Below are positions 1 through 14,400 of a stretch of DNA of 64,000 nt, piece by piece (positions within the stretch are counted from its first letter, which is position 1; each line of letters begins with the position of its first letter). Source of the DNA: Forficula auricularia (lineage: Eukaryota; Arthropoda; Insecta; Dermaptera; Forficulidae); contig JALMQS010000075.1 in assembly GCA_024734495.1 (NCBI GenBank), forward strand, positions 4,448,832 through 4,512,831. The letters are read 5' to 3'. The notes under the pieces are model-generated. The model worked only from the letters and a program-made list of their open reading frames with translations, made no database searches and had not been told where the DNA came from. The translations under genes and the position numbers were made by a program.

Positions 1-45
1 AAAACAAACAAGAAAATAACAGAAAAACGAATTTACTTGAAATTT

Positions 46-965
46 TTAATGAGAAATTTGGCACTGTTTTTTCGATACAAGCTGATCAATATCAGCCGGA
101 ATTGATGAGGTAGCTACACGTACGCAGCTTTCTAATCGTGCATCACTCAGTCTTGATCGGTGGTCATTTTTTATTAATTTCATGGTTGACAATAATTGTT
201 CGCAAACGCATACGTACTTCCAAACTGAGACATCATTTGCTTTGCATTTTTCATCAAAAGCGGAAATTTCTCAGGGCTCACATAAGATTTATAAAATTTT
301 TCGATGTTTACTGAGAAAAATACATTTTTTAAATCGGTATTATTCTGCATGTCAATCACTTCCATTTGAAAGTCTTCGGGAACTGTATCCACATCGATAT
401 TAAATGGCGAGGAAAACATTTTCATGGAAACCACTGTCTTCTCAGCTTTCAACATTTGGAATCGTAATTGAAATTCGTTGATTAAAATGTCTATATATTG
501 TGCGTATTTTTGAGAAGTAGTAACGTTTTCTTTTTCTAAATGTGGAAAGTGAGACACATTATTCTACAAAAGATGCTGTTTCCACGATTTTAATTTGCGC
601 CCAAAGCCCTGAATTTTATCAAACAAATTGTGAATAAACTGACCTTTGCCTTGAAGTTCCACATTAAGATCATTGAGATGCTGAGTCATATCGATAAGAA
701 ACCCAAAATCGCACATCCATTTTTTATTACCAAAATGAGGAAAGGCATATCCCTTCATATCCAAGAACAATTGTATTTCGCTTTTTAATTTGTATACTCT
801 TTCTAGCATTGCACCTCTACTAAGCCAACGTACTTCGGTATTAAAAACCACGTCGCCATATTCAGTTTCTAAATCTTTCAGGAATTCTTTAAATTCACGG
901 TGATTTAACGCGCGCGACTTTATAAAATTGATTAGTTTAATTATTGGTACTGTGACATTTGGCAA
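46..965 (-). pseudogene. hAT transposase, C-terminal half, decayed (ZBED/GTF2IRD2-like type)
   Basis: The minus strand encodes the C-terminal part of a hAT-superfamily transposase of the kind annotated in animals as 'GTF2I repeat domain-containing protein 2-like' or ZBED. Recognisable blocks are IIKLINFIKSRALNHREFKEF, TEVRWLSRGAMLERVYKL and the tail SRLSDARLESCVRVATSSIP, ending at a TAA near position 46. An in-frame TAG interrupts the frame at about 558-563, and a one- or two-base frameshift lies near 200. The N-terminal half is absent: coding sequence starts only about 55 bp inside the transposon terminus, so the copy was internally deleted before it decayed. The other terminus is outside the window. 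Confidence 0.8.
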
Positions 966-1020
966 ACTGCTTGGTGGGCCGCATAAACATGTTTAACGGG
1001 CCGCGTGTTGCTCATCCCTG
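966..1020 (-). mobile_element. hAT element 5' terminus
   Basis: Read on the minus strand from 1020, the sequence begins CAGGGATGAGCAACACGCGG and continues GC-rich. This is the usual look of an animal hAT terminal inverted repeat. It runs directly into the truncated transposase. The flank above 1020 belongs to the 3' part of the odorant-receptor gene. Confidence 0.65.
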
Positions 1021-1106
1021 GCTTAGTGTATTGTGACATATATTGTTGCATCTGCTCTACGGGCATCTGCCTCAGAGCATTGTTTAATAAATAAATAAAT
1101 AAATAC

Positions 1107-1208
1107 CGTTTCCAAAAGATCAGAGCAGAACCATCCGAATGCATATAATTCGCCCATTTCAACAAAAAAGTAGGTAAGCTGATTAAATAGTTTTACCCCA
1201 TAGGGTAT
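1107..1208 (-). CDS. odorant receptor exon 5 (TM7 region)
   Basis: Acceptor TTTTATTTTCCAG at 1209; donor ACG|GTATTT at 1106. It reads IPYGVKLFNQLTYFFVEM then GELYAFGWFCSDLLET, resembling the most conserved TM7 segment of ORs. The longer reading frame overlapping here in another phase is only a shadow. Between 1106 and the hAT terminus at 1020 I found no clear final exon; one frame has OR-like SEADA...ATIY residues but soon stops. Confidence 0.75.
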
Positions 1209-4200
1209 CTGGAAAATAAAATAAAAATATATAAATTAATATTTTTTGCCTTAGAGATTTTTTAATTTTAATTTTTTTGATCAAGTTATGTAATTGTAAA
1301 AAAGTGTTGTTTTTTCTGCTTCGTTTTTCGAAATATCTCAAAAACAGCTGAGATTATTTTGATAAAAAAATGAGCAAAACAATAGCGTTTTGGTCTACAA
1401 ATAAGCTCTAATGAAAACATTGAAAAAATTATATTATACGAGATATTAATTATTTTGTCAAAAGTGTGTTAGTAAGTTAGTGTGTTACCAATTATTGTGT
1501 ACGCTCTAGCCCAAAAACTAGTATAAGTATCAAAACGAAATTTCACAAGTATATTATTTATATTGAGATTAAGAGCTAATTAGATATTGGTTGAAAATTA
1601 TTCAAAAATTAAGGAGGGGCGGGAGGTTCTTAAAAGATTAAAATTATAAAATTTGGATTTGTAAAGTAAAAAAAAAAGAAAATTATAATTTACTATAAAA
1701 GGAGTCTATAATAAAAAAGAACCATTATTTATTTTTTTCGGGGGCCAAAATTGGGGGTCCAAAAAACAATCAATATTAGTCCTAGATCTTTTGATTTGTG
1801 CAAAATGCATATGCTCCCTACATTATAAAAATGATTCAATGTTTGAAATTGATAATGACTGAAAAGAGAGGAGGGGGGTTCAAAAATATTTTCAAAGAAA
1901 AATCTTAATAAAATAAATAGTCTCATAATTGAAAGAAGATATTTAATTTTAATTGAAGGAGACAATAAAAGAGTGTGTCTTTAAAACGAGACTATAGTTT
2001 CGAGGGTTTTGTCCTCTTCATCAGTCTATTACAATCGATTCACAGGAATTAATTGAAGAAGACACACTCTTTTGTTGTCTCCTTCAATTTATAAAAATTC
2101 TGCTACCCTCGGCACAAAAACTTTTAATTTGAAGTTTTAATTGCTAATGGGCCCGAAATTAAGAGGGAGAGTCTTTCGTAAATAATTATAAATAATTATA
2201 TTAAATAAACATAAGAGAGGGAGGAACCAGGCGTATGATAAAGTCATGGGGATGGCCACATCAGCTTTTTTTTTTTAATAATGATTTTGTGAATTTTTTT
2301 TTATCTTTTGAGTAGGGAATATTTTTGTTTTTATAGATCCTGCAGAATATTTATTAAAGGCTTTAGAAATATTCAAATTTTGATGGGGATGTTTTAGATA
2401 AACATATTAAGCATTAACTTCACGAAATTTGAATTAAATCGTAAAAATTATGAGCCTTCCAAAATGACAATGCTATCCACTGTAAACTATTCAGAGTACC
2501 CCTGGTTGGTATGTATTTGTTTAAGCAGTTCTGGGTATCGCATGCCGATCCTGTTCCTACAAGCCGATCCATCTCGATCAAATGCATTAGACATAGGTAC
2601 TATCATCAAATTAATTAAGAAACTTTTTAAGGACCTTTTTTTACTTTTACTTTATCAGAAAATCCAAAGGTGGGTTTGACGAAACTGTCGCTATCATTTG
2701 ATTTGATCATAAACACACTAAAAAGCACCAATGTAGTGTTATGATTTTGATTTATCATTTTAATTTCTTTATTATATACAGGGTGATTCACGGTCGGTGG
2801 CATGTTAGACGTTTATGGAAAACGGAACTCAGGATTTTTCTGAAAATTTAACTCCTTACATTTTAATTTCTTTATCATATACAGGGTGATTCACGGTCGG
2901 TGGCATGTTAGACGTTTATGGAAAACGGAACTCAGGATTTTTCTGAAAATTTAACTCCTTACATTTTAATTTCTTTATCATATACAGGGTGATTCACGGT
3001 CGGTGGCATGTTAGACGTTTATGGAAAACGGAACTCAGGATTTTTCTGAAAATTTAACTCCTTACATTTTCTTACCTGTTCTATCGATCTAAAATATTTT
3101 CAGCATTGCGACGTTTTGGCTTCCATCGAAAAGTCGTATCAACTTTATTTTTAAATGGAAGACCCTGTATATTAATACGTTTTTAGAACCGCTCTTTTAT
3201 TAAAATACTTTTTTGTTAATATTGTCCTATAGCTATCTCTACCGGTTTTTGAGATAAAAAAATAATTTATGTTAAATTTGGTCCAAAGCATGGCCCTAAT
3301 TAAACTTAAATAAACTAGTGCTCTCAATTCATGAAAAGTTGATATTTCTTATGAAATTATTTATTTTGTACTATAAGAACTTCGTTTGAATAATCAATAT
3401 TTGCGATCATTTTGGGAGATTTTTTTGAACATCATCAATAAACTGTTTATAAATTACTTATAAATAATCAACAAACTGTCATAAGCTTGATATTTCCATG
3501 GTAAGTTAAAATTAAATTCATTAAAAAGTGATTTTTCACGAAAAAGCGGCTTTATTAAGTAAACTTAATGTTTTTGGTATAGGGACATGATATATCATCT
3601 TAAAGAATTTTTCTTCGTCTTTCAATTTATTAAGTAATATACAGGAATCTCATTTGAAAAATGAACTTTTGCCTCCTTTTATGAATAACGAAAATAATAG
3701 TAATCTTAGCACGCCCTGTATAATATGGAGTCGATTTCTAGACGTAAATTAAATACTTCGGGTCTGTCTAAACTACCACCAAAATATCAACTTTTCATGA
3801 ATTGAGAGCACTAATTTATTTAAGTTTAATTAGGGCCATGTTTTGGACCAAATTTAACATAAATTATTTTTTATCTCAAAAACCGATAGAGATAGGTATA
3901 GGACAATATTAGCAAAAAAGCATTTTAATAAAAGACCGGTTCTAAAAACGTATTAATATACCATTTAAAAAAATAAAGTTGATACGACTTTTCGATGGAA
4001 GCCAAAACGTCGCAATGCTGAAAATATTTTAGATCGATAGAACAAGTAAGGAAATGTTAAGAAGCTAAATTTTCAGAAAAATCCTGCGTTCCGTTTTCCA
4101 TAAACGTCTAACGTGCCACCGACCGTGAATCACCCTGTATAAAATTGAAGCAGCCTTAAAAATGACAAAAAATTACGTAAAATATAATTAGCTTCTTTGT

Positions 4201-7200
4201 TTCACTTCCCAATAAAAATCTTTTAAAAACCTATTAAGGGCGCTATTGACCCAAAAAGAGGAGGGTTTAAAAATAATTTAAAATAATTATACTAGAAGAG
4301 TCTCATATTTAAAAGGTGATATTATTAATTTTTAATTGGCCTAGAATGGAGGAGAATCTATATAGCCCCTATATAATTACTATATAGTTTGAAACATTGT
4401 GCTACTAGGGGCTCTTCTAATAATAATATTAATAATTTCTATACATTTCACCCCTTCATTTCGGACCCCGAAGAAGGGGAAAGTTTAGATTTTTCAATTT
4501 CCTTCTTTATTAATATTCCAAGTTTTACCAGTATGCCAAATTTCAGCATCCTAGAATCAGCGAAAGTACTCTAGCTTTTTGATGAGTGGGTGAGTGAGTC
4601 AGTGTTGCAAATGGCACTTTTCAGAACCTTAATAACTCAAGAACTATAATAGTTTTATTCATGAAATTCGGGATTCTTGGTGTTCCGGTGGGCCTTATTA
4701 GAAAACCAAAATTTCACGTGTGTAGGTCTATTAGTTTTTGAGTTATGGCGGGTCGAAAGTAGCTCGAAATGGTTCGTGTAAATATTCCCGTTCTTTCCCG
4801 AACTTGGCTGATACTTTGCCGAATGTCTAGATATGGATTAAATGCACTAAAGATAGCTGATGAAATACTATTATATATATATATATATATATACGTACCT
4901 ATGTATGATTAAAATTGATTTCGGGAGAGATTTATCAATAAAATTAATGACCACATTAAAAAAAGAATAAAAAGAGAGTATTGAAAAAAATACTTACCGT
5001 TGAAATTGTGAAAATGATTAAACTGCTTTGAATTGTAACCGTAACACATTGGTAATTCATTATGGGTCCTAAAATGTTTTTGAATTCTTCGGAAAACCTT
5101 TAAATAATGGAATTTTTCTTTTAAAGATTAAAACCATTTCAAAATAAGGAGATGTGGTTACCATAAGATTTTTCTATGATGAGCAACCGTTTTGACGAAT
5201 TCATCTTTGGACATCTGTTTGCCAAGAAGAAGTTTCATTTGACTTGCCAGACATTCGAATTGGCAGGAATGGAAATTAATCAGAGCGAAATAATAGAGAT
5301 TAGTAGTAGTTAGCGACAACGCAGTTAAATATGTAGAGACTATTTGAAATATATAAACAAGCTCATAATAAATCGGCAATTGATGATCGAACGGATACCT
5401 AAAACGAGTGAATTAGAACAAATATCAACATAAGAATTTGAGTACAATTTTAATAATTTTATGTTAAACTCGCTGCAAGCCACCCCCCATCCCCCGAACC
5501 CTCCACACTTCTCGAACCTCTCACACCCCACCCACGCACACCCGAACCCCACCACCACCCAAGCACCCCCAGAATTGTCAGAAATCACATCCCTTACAAC
5601 TTTGCTCATTACAAGATTTGCCGTAGGGTTAATAGTTTAGGAGTTATTTGATAATTTTCATTAGAGCGCCCCCCCCCCAAACCCTCTTTTGGGGTCAAAA
5701 TATCAAAACGTTAAATAGCAATAAACTTAGGTTAGAAGACATCTGATCCAAATATGGAATTTCATAATAATCTCTTTAGCCGTTTTTACGTGAATCATGA
5801 GCAACTTTTCGCGGAAACCATGCAAACATACAGATATACATACATACAGACAGACTAATAGGAATTTTGTTGAGGGTGTTATCGTTCATAACTTTGCTTG
5901 AAACGTGTGCAACCAAAATTTGGCGTGATTTGGACCAATGTACAGACAAAATCTTAATTTTATATACAGGGTGGTCCAGAATTCATGGTACAAACTTTAA
6001 TGGTAGGTACAGGACATTGTAACAATGAGTTATTGTATAGGAATGTATAGTGTAATAAGTATATGTAATATGTATATGTATGTATAGTGTAATAGTAATA
6101 TAGTGTATAATATATGTATAATGTATAGCCGTTATTTCCCTGTTTACGCCTCACCGCGTCACTTGCGACTATACATTCCTATACAATAACTCATTGTTAC
6201 AATGTCCTGTACCTACCATTAACGTTTGTACCATGAATTCGGGACCACCCTGTATATATAGATATTAAAATACATAGATTAATTAAATTTATAGACTCCC
6301 TTGATTTTGAAAAATTAAATTAAATTAAATAATAACTTTATTGACCATTATAATATTACAAAAAATGTATTACAATTTCAATTGCTTCGACCCCGAGGTC
6401 CGAAGGTCACCATCGATTGTCCGTTTTGTAATTTTTTTTTCATAAATTTTTTCTTAATTATTTATAATTATTAGGAAGCAGGGAAAATGGATTGTCGAAT
6501 CCGGTTAGGTCGTTATTTATGTCGTTAAGACTTGTCCTGTATTATTTTCAAATTTTTAAATACAATTCTCTCTGTTTTCAACTATAGAGGTCATGTTTAA
6601 GCCAATTCGTATAATGTGATTGTTAATTTCGAGTGGAGGAATAGTCATTTTTTATAATATTTTGGTCTGGATCCTTTACAAATCGTAGCGTCTAGTTTTG
6701 GAGGCGAATGCATTTTTGATTTTGAAAAAGAAAATAATTACCAGATAGCGTGAACTGTTTGCTTTGTTCTCGTGCTGTTTCCTGCGTCCTCTTTCGTAAT
6801 CATTCTAATTAATAAAGGGGTAGTACAATAAAATATTACATTTACATTTGCAGCGATAAGATAGACCCTAAAATTAAAAATCCCAAATTATTTTATGATC
6901 AACAATAAAACAAATGCTAAAAGGAGAATACTCGTATTTAAAGATCGTCTAAGGGTGCGTTTACGTTTACGTTTGTGATAAACGATAAGACACAAATTAA
7001 AAAAATATAGGCGTGAGACTTCTTAAATTCAAGTGAATCTCTCATAATTATTAAATAAAATAAACTGCAACGGATCGTTCCTAAACTTTATCCAAAGTCA
7101 TTTGAAATATTAATATGTTTATTCCTTTATTATTACCTAATCAGATATCACTTGATATTTTCAGTCCATGTTGACTTAAATTCAAAAATAGTGATCGATT

Positions 7201-9403
7201 CTCATTTAATAGTCGAGGAATAACCATTCTACATTGGACTTTTGACGCTTCGATTATTATTGGTAACCATTGCTAAAGACATGGAGGAATCGACTTAAAA
7301 TCAAAAATAACGATCGATTCTTATCTAATACTAGAGGAATAACCTTTTGCATTCCATTTTTTATGTTTTGACTATTAATGCCAACCTCTACTGAAAACGT
7401 GGAAGATTGACTTAAAATCAAAAAGACTAAATTCTTTTATGGAAAACAACTCAAGCTTTATATAACCTTTTTTTGGTTCCCAAGGTACTTAATTAGAATA
7501 TTAAATTTCATCAAAATCGGTTAACTCATTTTCAAGATATTTGGAAAAAACTAAAAAATTACTGAAATAAAGTACTAATGTTTGTAGACCGATATGTACC
7601 AAAAACTAGTCAGCGCTTCATTTTTTTTAAATAATGGTGGGTTTTCAATTTCATTTCAATCGGTGCAACGCTGTGGAGAAATCGTGGACGGAAAAAACGA
7701 TAACTTACATCCATCCATCCGTCCGCGCAGACTGAATGAAAAAATCGCACTTTTTGGCCTCTGGACTAGACACCATGTAATTTTTGGCAAAACCGTCACG
7801 TGCTAAAATTCAACCTAATTGAATCCTACAATTTGGCACTTTAATTGAGACCATGGGTTCCGTAATCTTTACCTGGGGACCCTTTGAAGTCGTGCTTGCC
7901 GCGAGACCGATTACAATACTTTCCCCATGCTTTGCATTGGATAAAGTAAAAATATTATTTTATTCATCAATTTTCATAGCGCCTGCATGTAGCGTGTCTA
8001 TGATGTATCCGACTGAGAAATTAGAGGCGATTCTCCCTCTTTTTCTTCTCTTCTGGAGTCGGAGAGATGGAAGCGTTTCACTTTTTGTGTCGTTGAGGCC
8101 AATTCATCCTATCACGCCTATAAGTTTCACTTCAAAAAAAATAGTGTTTCGGGAGTAGAAATACCAAAAATTAATTCAAAAAAAATTAAAGCATAGAGAA
8201 TTTGAGGTATATCTGTCATTGAATAAATTTTAGCTTGGATTATGGGACAATTTCCAACAATTTCTGAAATGGCCTTAAATATACTTTTGCCATTTTGTAC
8301 ATACTACAAATTTATGGGAAGTGACGTTCAGCAATTATAGAATCAAAATACCAATCAAATTTGAAAAATGTTGAAGGTGCTCTACTCGTCCCAGTCGATA
8401 TAAAATATTCAAGATTTGATTCTTTTGTTATAAGAAACAAGCACATTTATTTCATTAATATTTTAATTTAATATGTAGTTTTAATAAATCATAAAATTAT
8501 TTGAATAGGTTGTATAACAAAGATTTGTTATTTATGATAAGCTCGTAAAAATGTTTTCTATATTTTCCATAATTTTATTTAATGTTGTCTATATTTATTT
8601 AATATAATCTAGGGTCGCAAAAAATTTCTCAGTTGAAATGAGGTCACGAATGAAAAACTTTAAGAAGCGCTGATATAAAGAATTTTACTAAAGAGTGAAA
8701 ATTCTATATATGTTTGAATTAAAATTCCAATGTAAATGCTTAATTTTAACCTACTTAAAAAAAAGAGTTTATTAATTCGATGAATATATATTTTTTTTAC
8801 TTTATTTTATTTTTTATGTACGTATGTGCATAACTTTTGATGGGAAGCATATATTCGAAGGTGGATTTTTTGCATTTGTGCATGAGAGTGTGTGTAAATT
8901 GGTGTAGGGTTCAGATTTTAGCCGGTCAAGCCTTTTCAGTGAGCCGGTTTTGAACCCAGGTTTGCTGATTCATAGCCAAGTAATCTATCCACCAGGCCAA
9001 CCTGACTCTCATCTAGCAAATTAAATTGCATGAAAATTAAAAACATTATATTTTGTTAAATTTTATAAACTTTTGACTATAAAAATTAAATATGAAAATT
9101 TGAGTGTCTTATCTCTTTGGAAAATGGATGGAAATTTTTTTTTCAGCAAAAGAACAACTTCCGGGTTTCATAACTGTATTTTAATTAAATGAGAATTTAT
9201 ATAAGGACAATTTTATTAAAGATCTTAGTAGATTATTATGTATATATTATGTCAGATGGCTTCACCCCTCAGGAGTCGAACCCGAGCTAACTTGCTATCT
9301 GGGCAGTTAGCCTAACCCTAGAGACGAATTTTCTCTGACATACAACAAGGGCAGAATTTTACTAATCAATTCTTTTATGATTGTAGTGAAGTTTTCTTGC
9401 CTT

Positions 9404-9464
<61 letters not shown>

Positions 9465-11415
9465 GAAATTAGTCTCTTACCAACAGTATGAGTAGATGGC
9501 AAATTCTGTAGCCAATATTGTAATTATGCTAAGAATTTTTTTAACAATTTCTATCAGTGTTGCTAGTTGCGAAAGGAGCTTCTCCAAATTGAAGTTGATA
9601 AAACAATTTTTTTTTTGTAAATTATGTATATGTTTTATCTCATAGGTGGGGAACCTGCGGCCTCCGTAAGTTTCTTGAGGCCTTTAAAAAAATATTTTTA
9701 TAAAAGTTTCATTTATAGTTATATCAACTTATGCGGCCTCCTTTATTACTGCCTAATTTAAATATGGTATCCAATGGTAAAAAAGTTCCCACCTATAGTT
9801 TGTCTCAATTACAATTATTTATTAATCTTTATTAATTTATAAAAACCACAATTTGATAAACTTAGAAAGGACGGCAAATTGGAGACCGCCCCGAGCGGCA
9901 AAGGTTCTAGGTAAGCCACTGAGTGTTCTGAATTTCAAAAAAGCTCATCTTTTTCTCTTTAAGTAGTATTCTACTAACGAATGGCTAAGTCTCTTGAGTG
10001 AAAATTCTCTATTGTGCTTTTACATGTAAGGGAGTTTGTCTCAAAGGATGAGACTTTTATACGGAAAATGATTCCCAAGAGGATGATTACTCTTTCAACG
10101 TAGTGCAATTAAACATATCTAATTAGGTCCCTGATACTGCATTTTTGTTTTCCTTTTAAATAAAATATGGTCTTGGTCTTATAGTAAAGAGGTGGTTCTC
10201 AACCTTTTGGTATTTACGCCCCCCCTTCCAGTCGATTTCAGCAGCCATTTATAGGCGTTATATTTTAATTCAGCTTGCACTGACACCTTGTTGCATGTTT
10301 TTTAACAATTTTTATATTTCATTTTATTATTAGAATATAATATATTTCTTTATGTGTTGTATCTTTTTTATTGGAGAAAATCAAAGGCGCTAGGTAACGT
10401 GGAAGTAAAATGTATTATTCTTATAGGTGAGTTGTTTGCTTCCCCGATAACTTACTGCCATTCAAGGCCGGATAAAGGGCGATTGGAGCGAATGGGCACA
10501 AACGGGCCCCGCGTTACCATCAAAATGAACAAATTTTTTTTTCGAAATTTAAAGCAAATTGCTTTTGACGATAATGGATAAATTATGAATTATTCAAATA
10601 ATTAAAAATATATTTATTTTAAGTTTGCATTGCTGGATGAAATTTATTAATGTGTTTATTATTATATAATAACATAGATACTTTATAATATAGAAAACTG
10701 ATACCCGTAAAAGTTCATGTCAAATGTATTGAATTTAATCGGGATAGTCCTATATTAGAGAGATTTTGCACTACGTACTTAAACTACTATACAGGTATAT
10801 GCATATCTAGAGAGAGATCATTTTCCAGGCTAAAACTAATAAAAAACTATCTGAGATCGACAATGAATCAGGATAGATTAAATAGTTTAGCAATTATGTC
10901 GATTGAAAGTGAAGACGCAAGGAAATTATATTTTCAAACAATTTTAGAAGAATTTACAGAACAAAAACTTAGAAATATGTAAATTCATATTCGGTGATGT
11001 AAATTTATATTCAATAAATGTTTTTGTATTTTGAACATTTTTATTTTTTAATTTATGTAGAAGTTTACCTATCTGAAGATGCATGACATTTGATATATTT
11101 ATATATATACTGAATTTGAATTTTATTTAAATCTATATAATAAAAATGAATTTCTTTTTCTTTGTAAGCGCAGATCTCTCAAATGCCTGGGCCGATTTGG
11201 CTAATTTTTTTTTTAAATGTTCGTAATAGTCCATTTCAGGTTAATACGTAAAAAAAAATCGGAAAAGTTGCCCGGAAAATCGGAAAATTCACGAAAAACT
11301 AAAACCAAATCTGTATAGCCAACATAGCTTGCCAAACAATAAAAGAACTAAACTAGCAAACTAAACATTTGTTGGCGGCACTGTTTGTCTGATTTTTGAA
11401 TGTCATTCATTCTTA

Positions 11416-11465
<50 letters not shown>

Positions 11466-14400
11466 ATATATAAAATAGAAAAGTATGTGGATATATATGT
11501 ATGTGGAAACGATCTGATTGGCCAGTGCATAGCCAATGCCAAAGCGTTAAATTATTAGAACGATTCTGATTGGTCAGATAGTGATCGTGCTTAGGCAATG
11601 TGTTAAATAAATCTTTCCTTATTCTTCCTTATTTTTGAATCAATTTCATTCAGCACATTCTTTCGATACTTACAGTAAGATTTTAAATTTCAATTATTAA
11701 ATTGGTATGAACGAGACGCTCCCCGCCAGGGCTAGGTGACGCCGGGCCGAAGGCCCGGTCGTCAGCTAGTATATATATAAAATAGAAAAGTATGTGGATA
11801 TGTATGTGGAAACGATCTGATTGGCCAGTGCATAGCCAATGCCAAAGCGTTAAATTATTAGAACGATTCTGATTGGTCAGATAGTGATCGTGCTTAGGCA
11901 ATGTGTTAAATAAATCTGTCCTTCTTCTTCCTTATTTTTGAACCAATTTCATTCAGCACATTCTTTCGATACTTACAGTAAGATTTTAAATTTCAATTAT
12001 TAAATTGGTATGAACGAGACGCTCCCCGCCAGGGCTAGTGACGCCGGGCCGAAGGCCCGGTCGTCAGCTAGTAACATATATAATAGAGTTCTAACCACAT
12101 TATCGTTGAAGAAGAATTTAATAATGCAACAAAGATTTAAAAAAACTATCTATTTTTTTTAAAGTACATTTAAAAACAAAAATTAAAAAATAAACTGCAA
12201 CGGATCGTTGCTAAACTTTATCCAATGTACTATCTTATTCTAAAATAAAGTACTTTAAAATATAATTTTACAAAAAACTATATATGACCTTTTTTGTGGT
12301 CCCCAAGGTACTTAATTAGAATGAATTTTAAATCCCACAAATATTAATTTGACGATTTAATTGATGAACTCAAAAATTGTTATTTAATTAAATAATCTTC
12401 AACGGATCGTTGCTAAACTTTATCCAAATTCATTTGAAATATTAATATGTTTATTCCTTTATTATTAATCAGATATCACTTGCAATTTGCAGTTCATGTT
12501 GGTTTGACATACGCGGATCCAGGGGGTTCGATCGGGGCGACCGCCCCCCCCCCCCCGAAAGCATTGGAGATCAACATTTTTATATGATTATTTAATTTTT
12601 ATATAACATTAAATTTTAAAATTGAAGAAAACAAAGTTCTATGTGTGGGGGGGGGGCGGCGTCTCTGCCCCCCACCCCCCGCTTGGACAATTCGACCGCG
12701 GCACACTTCCGAGATCAAAAGTAGATCTTATATACCGGCGACCCCCCCCCCCCAAATCAGAGGCCTGGATCCGCGCCTGATGTTGACTTTATTTCAAAAA
12801 TAATGATCGATTCTCATTTAACAGTCGAGGAATAACCATTCTACATTCGATTTTTGACGTTTCGGTTTTTATTGGTAGCCATTGGTGAAGATATGGAGGA
12901 ATTGACTTAAAATCAAAAATAGAAATCGATTCTTATCTAATACTTGAGGAATAATAATTCTACATTAGATTTTTGACCCTTCGATTATTATTGGTAACCA
13001 TTGCTGAAGACATGGAGGAATCGACTTAAAATCAAAAATACCAATCGAATCTTATCTAATACTAGAGGAATAACAATTCTACATTAGATTTTTGACCCTT
13101 CGATTATTATTGGTAACCATTGCTGAAGACATGGAAGAATCGACTTAAAATCAAAAATAGCAATCGATTCTTATCTAATACTTGAGGAATAACAATTCTA
13201 CATTAGATTTTTGACCCTTCGATTATTATTGGTAACCATTGCTGAAGACATGGAGGAATCGAGTTAAAATCAAAAATACCAATCGATTCTTATCTAATAC
13301 TAGAGGAATAACAATTCTACATTAGATTTTTGACCCTTCGATTATTATTGGTAACCATTGCTGAAGACATGGAGGAATCGAGTTAAAATAAAAAATAACG
13401 ATCGATTCTTATCTAATTTAATACTAGAGGGAATAACCTTATTGCATTCCATTTTTGATGTTTTGACTATTAATGGCAACCTCTACTGAAAACGTGGAAG
13501 AATCGACTTAAAATCAAAAAGACTAAATTCTTTTATGATAAACAACTCAAGCTTGAGAATAAGAGAATTTTTTATAAATAGATTGTATATACTTTTGTGT
13601 CTAGCAAAATGAATAATAATTGTAATTTTCAAGTCTTTTTATCTATAATAATACCTACATATAATATAACTTTTTTTATTTATCCCTTAATAATAACAAG
13701 TGGATTTTTAATACATTTTAAATATTTGTTTCATCTTATTTGTTATGAGTGTATATTGCAGTTAAATAGAATCTTAAATTAAATCTATTTAAGACTTTAT
13801 AATAAAACAATTATATTTATTCTCTGTAACTAATAAAACATCAATAAAGTAGCCACGTGGGGCCCAGGGGGCGAAGCCCCCTGAGCTAGCAGAAGCGCCG
13901 CCGAAGGCGGGCCTTGAAGCTAGTATTTAATAAATAGAGAGGGCCCCGCAAAAAAATCCAATCGGGCCCCGCACCTATTTGATCCGGGCCTGCTGCCAAT
14001 TGATGTTAGGAGGGTTAAATTCATATTACCTTTCCTGTAATTATTAATTAAACTAAATTTCGAAGAAATGTCACCCCTAATGTGATTTTTATCAATTATA
14101 TTCCTATCAATAAATAGTTTTTGTGTCCTTATCAAATAATTCACGCCCTCCAGATTGAGAATCACTGTTCAAGGAACTTAGAAATATGGTAAATAGAAAG
14201 AAACATTTGTGTAATTACTTAGTTATATAATTCATCCGATTTATTCTGGCCCCAATGACAAGTTTACTGTTAGCGAATCGCATTTGCTTGTCGAGATACT
14301 GATCCATTAGGTTCTTTAATTTGTATATATAGCTCCTTCTAGTAATAAATGGAAGGGTTTTGAGAAATTGGTTAATCAATGCTAAGACCAAGGAAATGGA

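Noticed and set aside
941..1165. 74-codon minus-strand frame (MLKWANYMHSDG...)
   Set aside because: It overlaps OR exon 5 in another phase and runs into the hAT terminus; the neighbouring frame carries the family motifs and proper splice sites.
7853..8158. 101-codon plus-strand frame as a host gene
   Set aside because: No recognisable domain, no splice context, and it lies in a Helitron-like segment; kept only as unassigned.
9406..9459. Origin or promoter signal in the (TA)n tracts
   Set aside because: Simple microsatellites, usually at Helitron starts or in introns; nothing else supports function.
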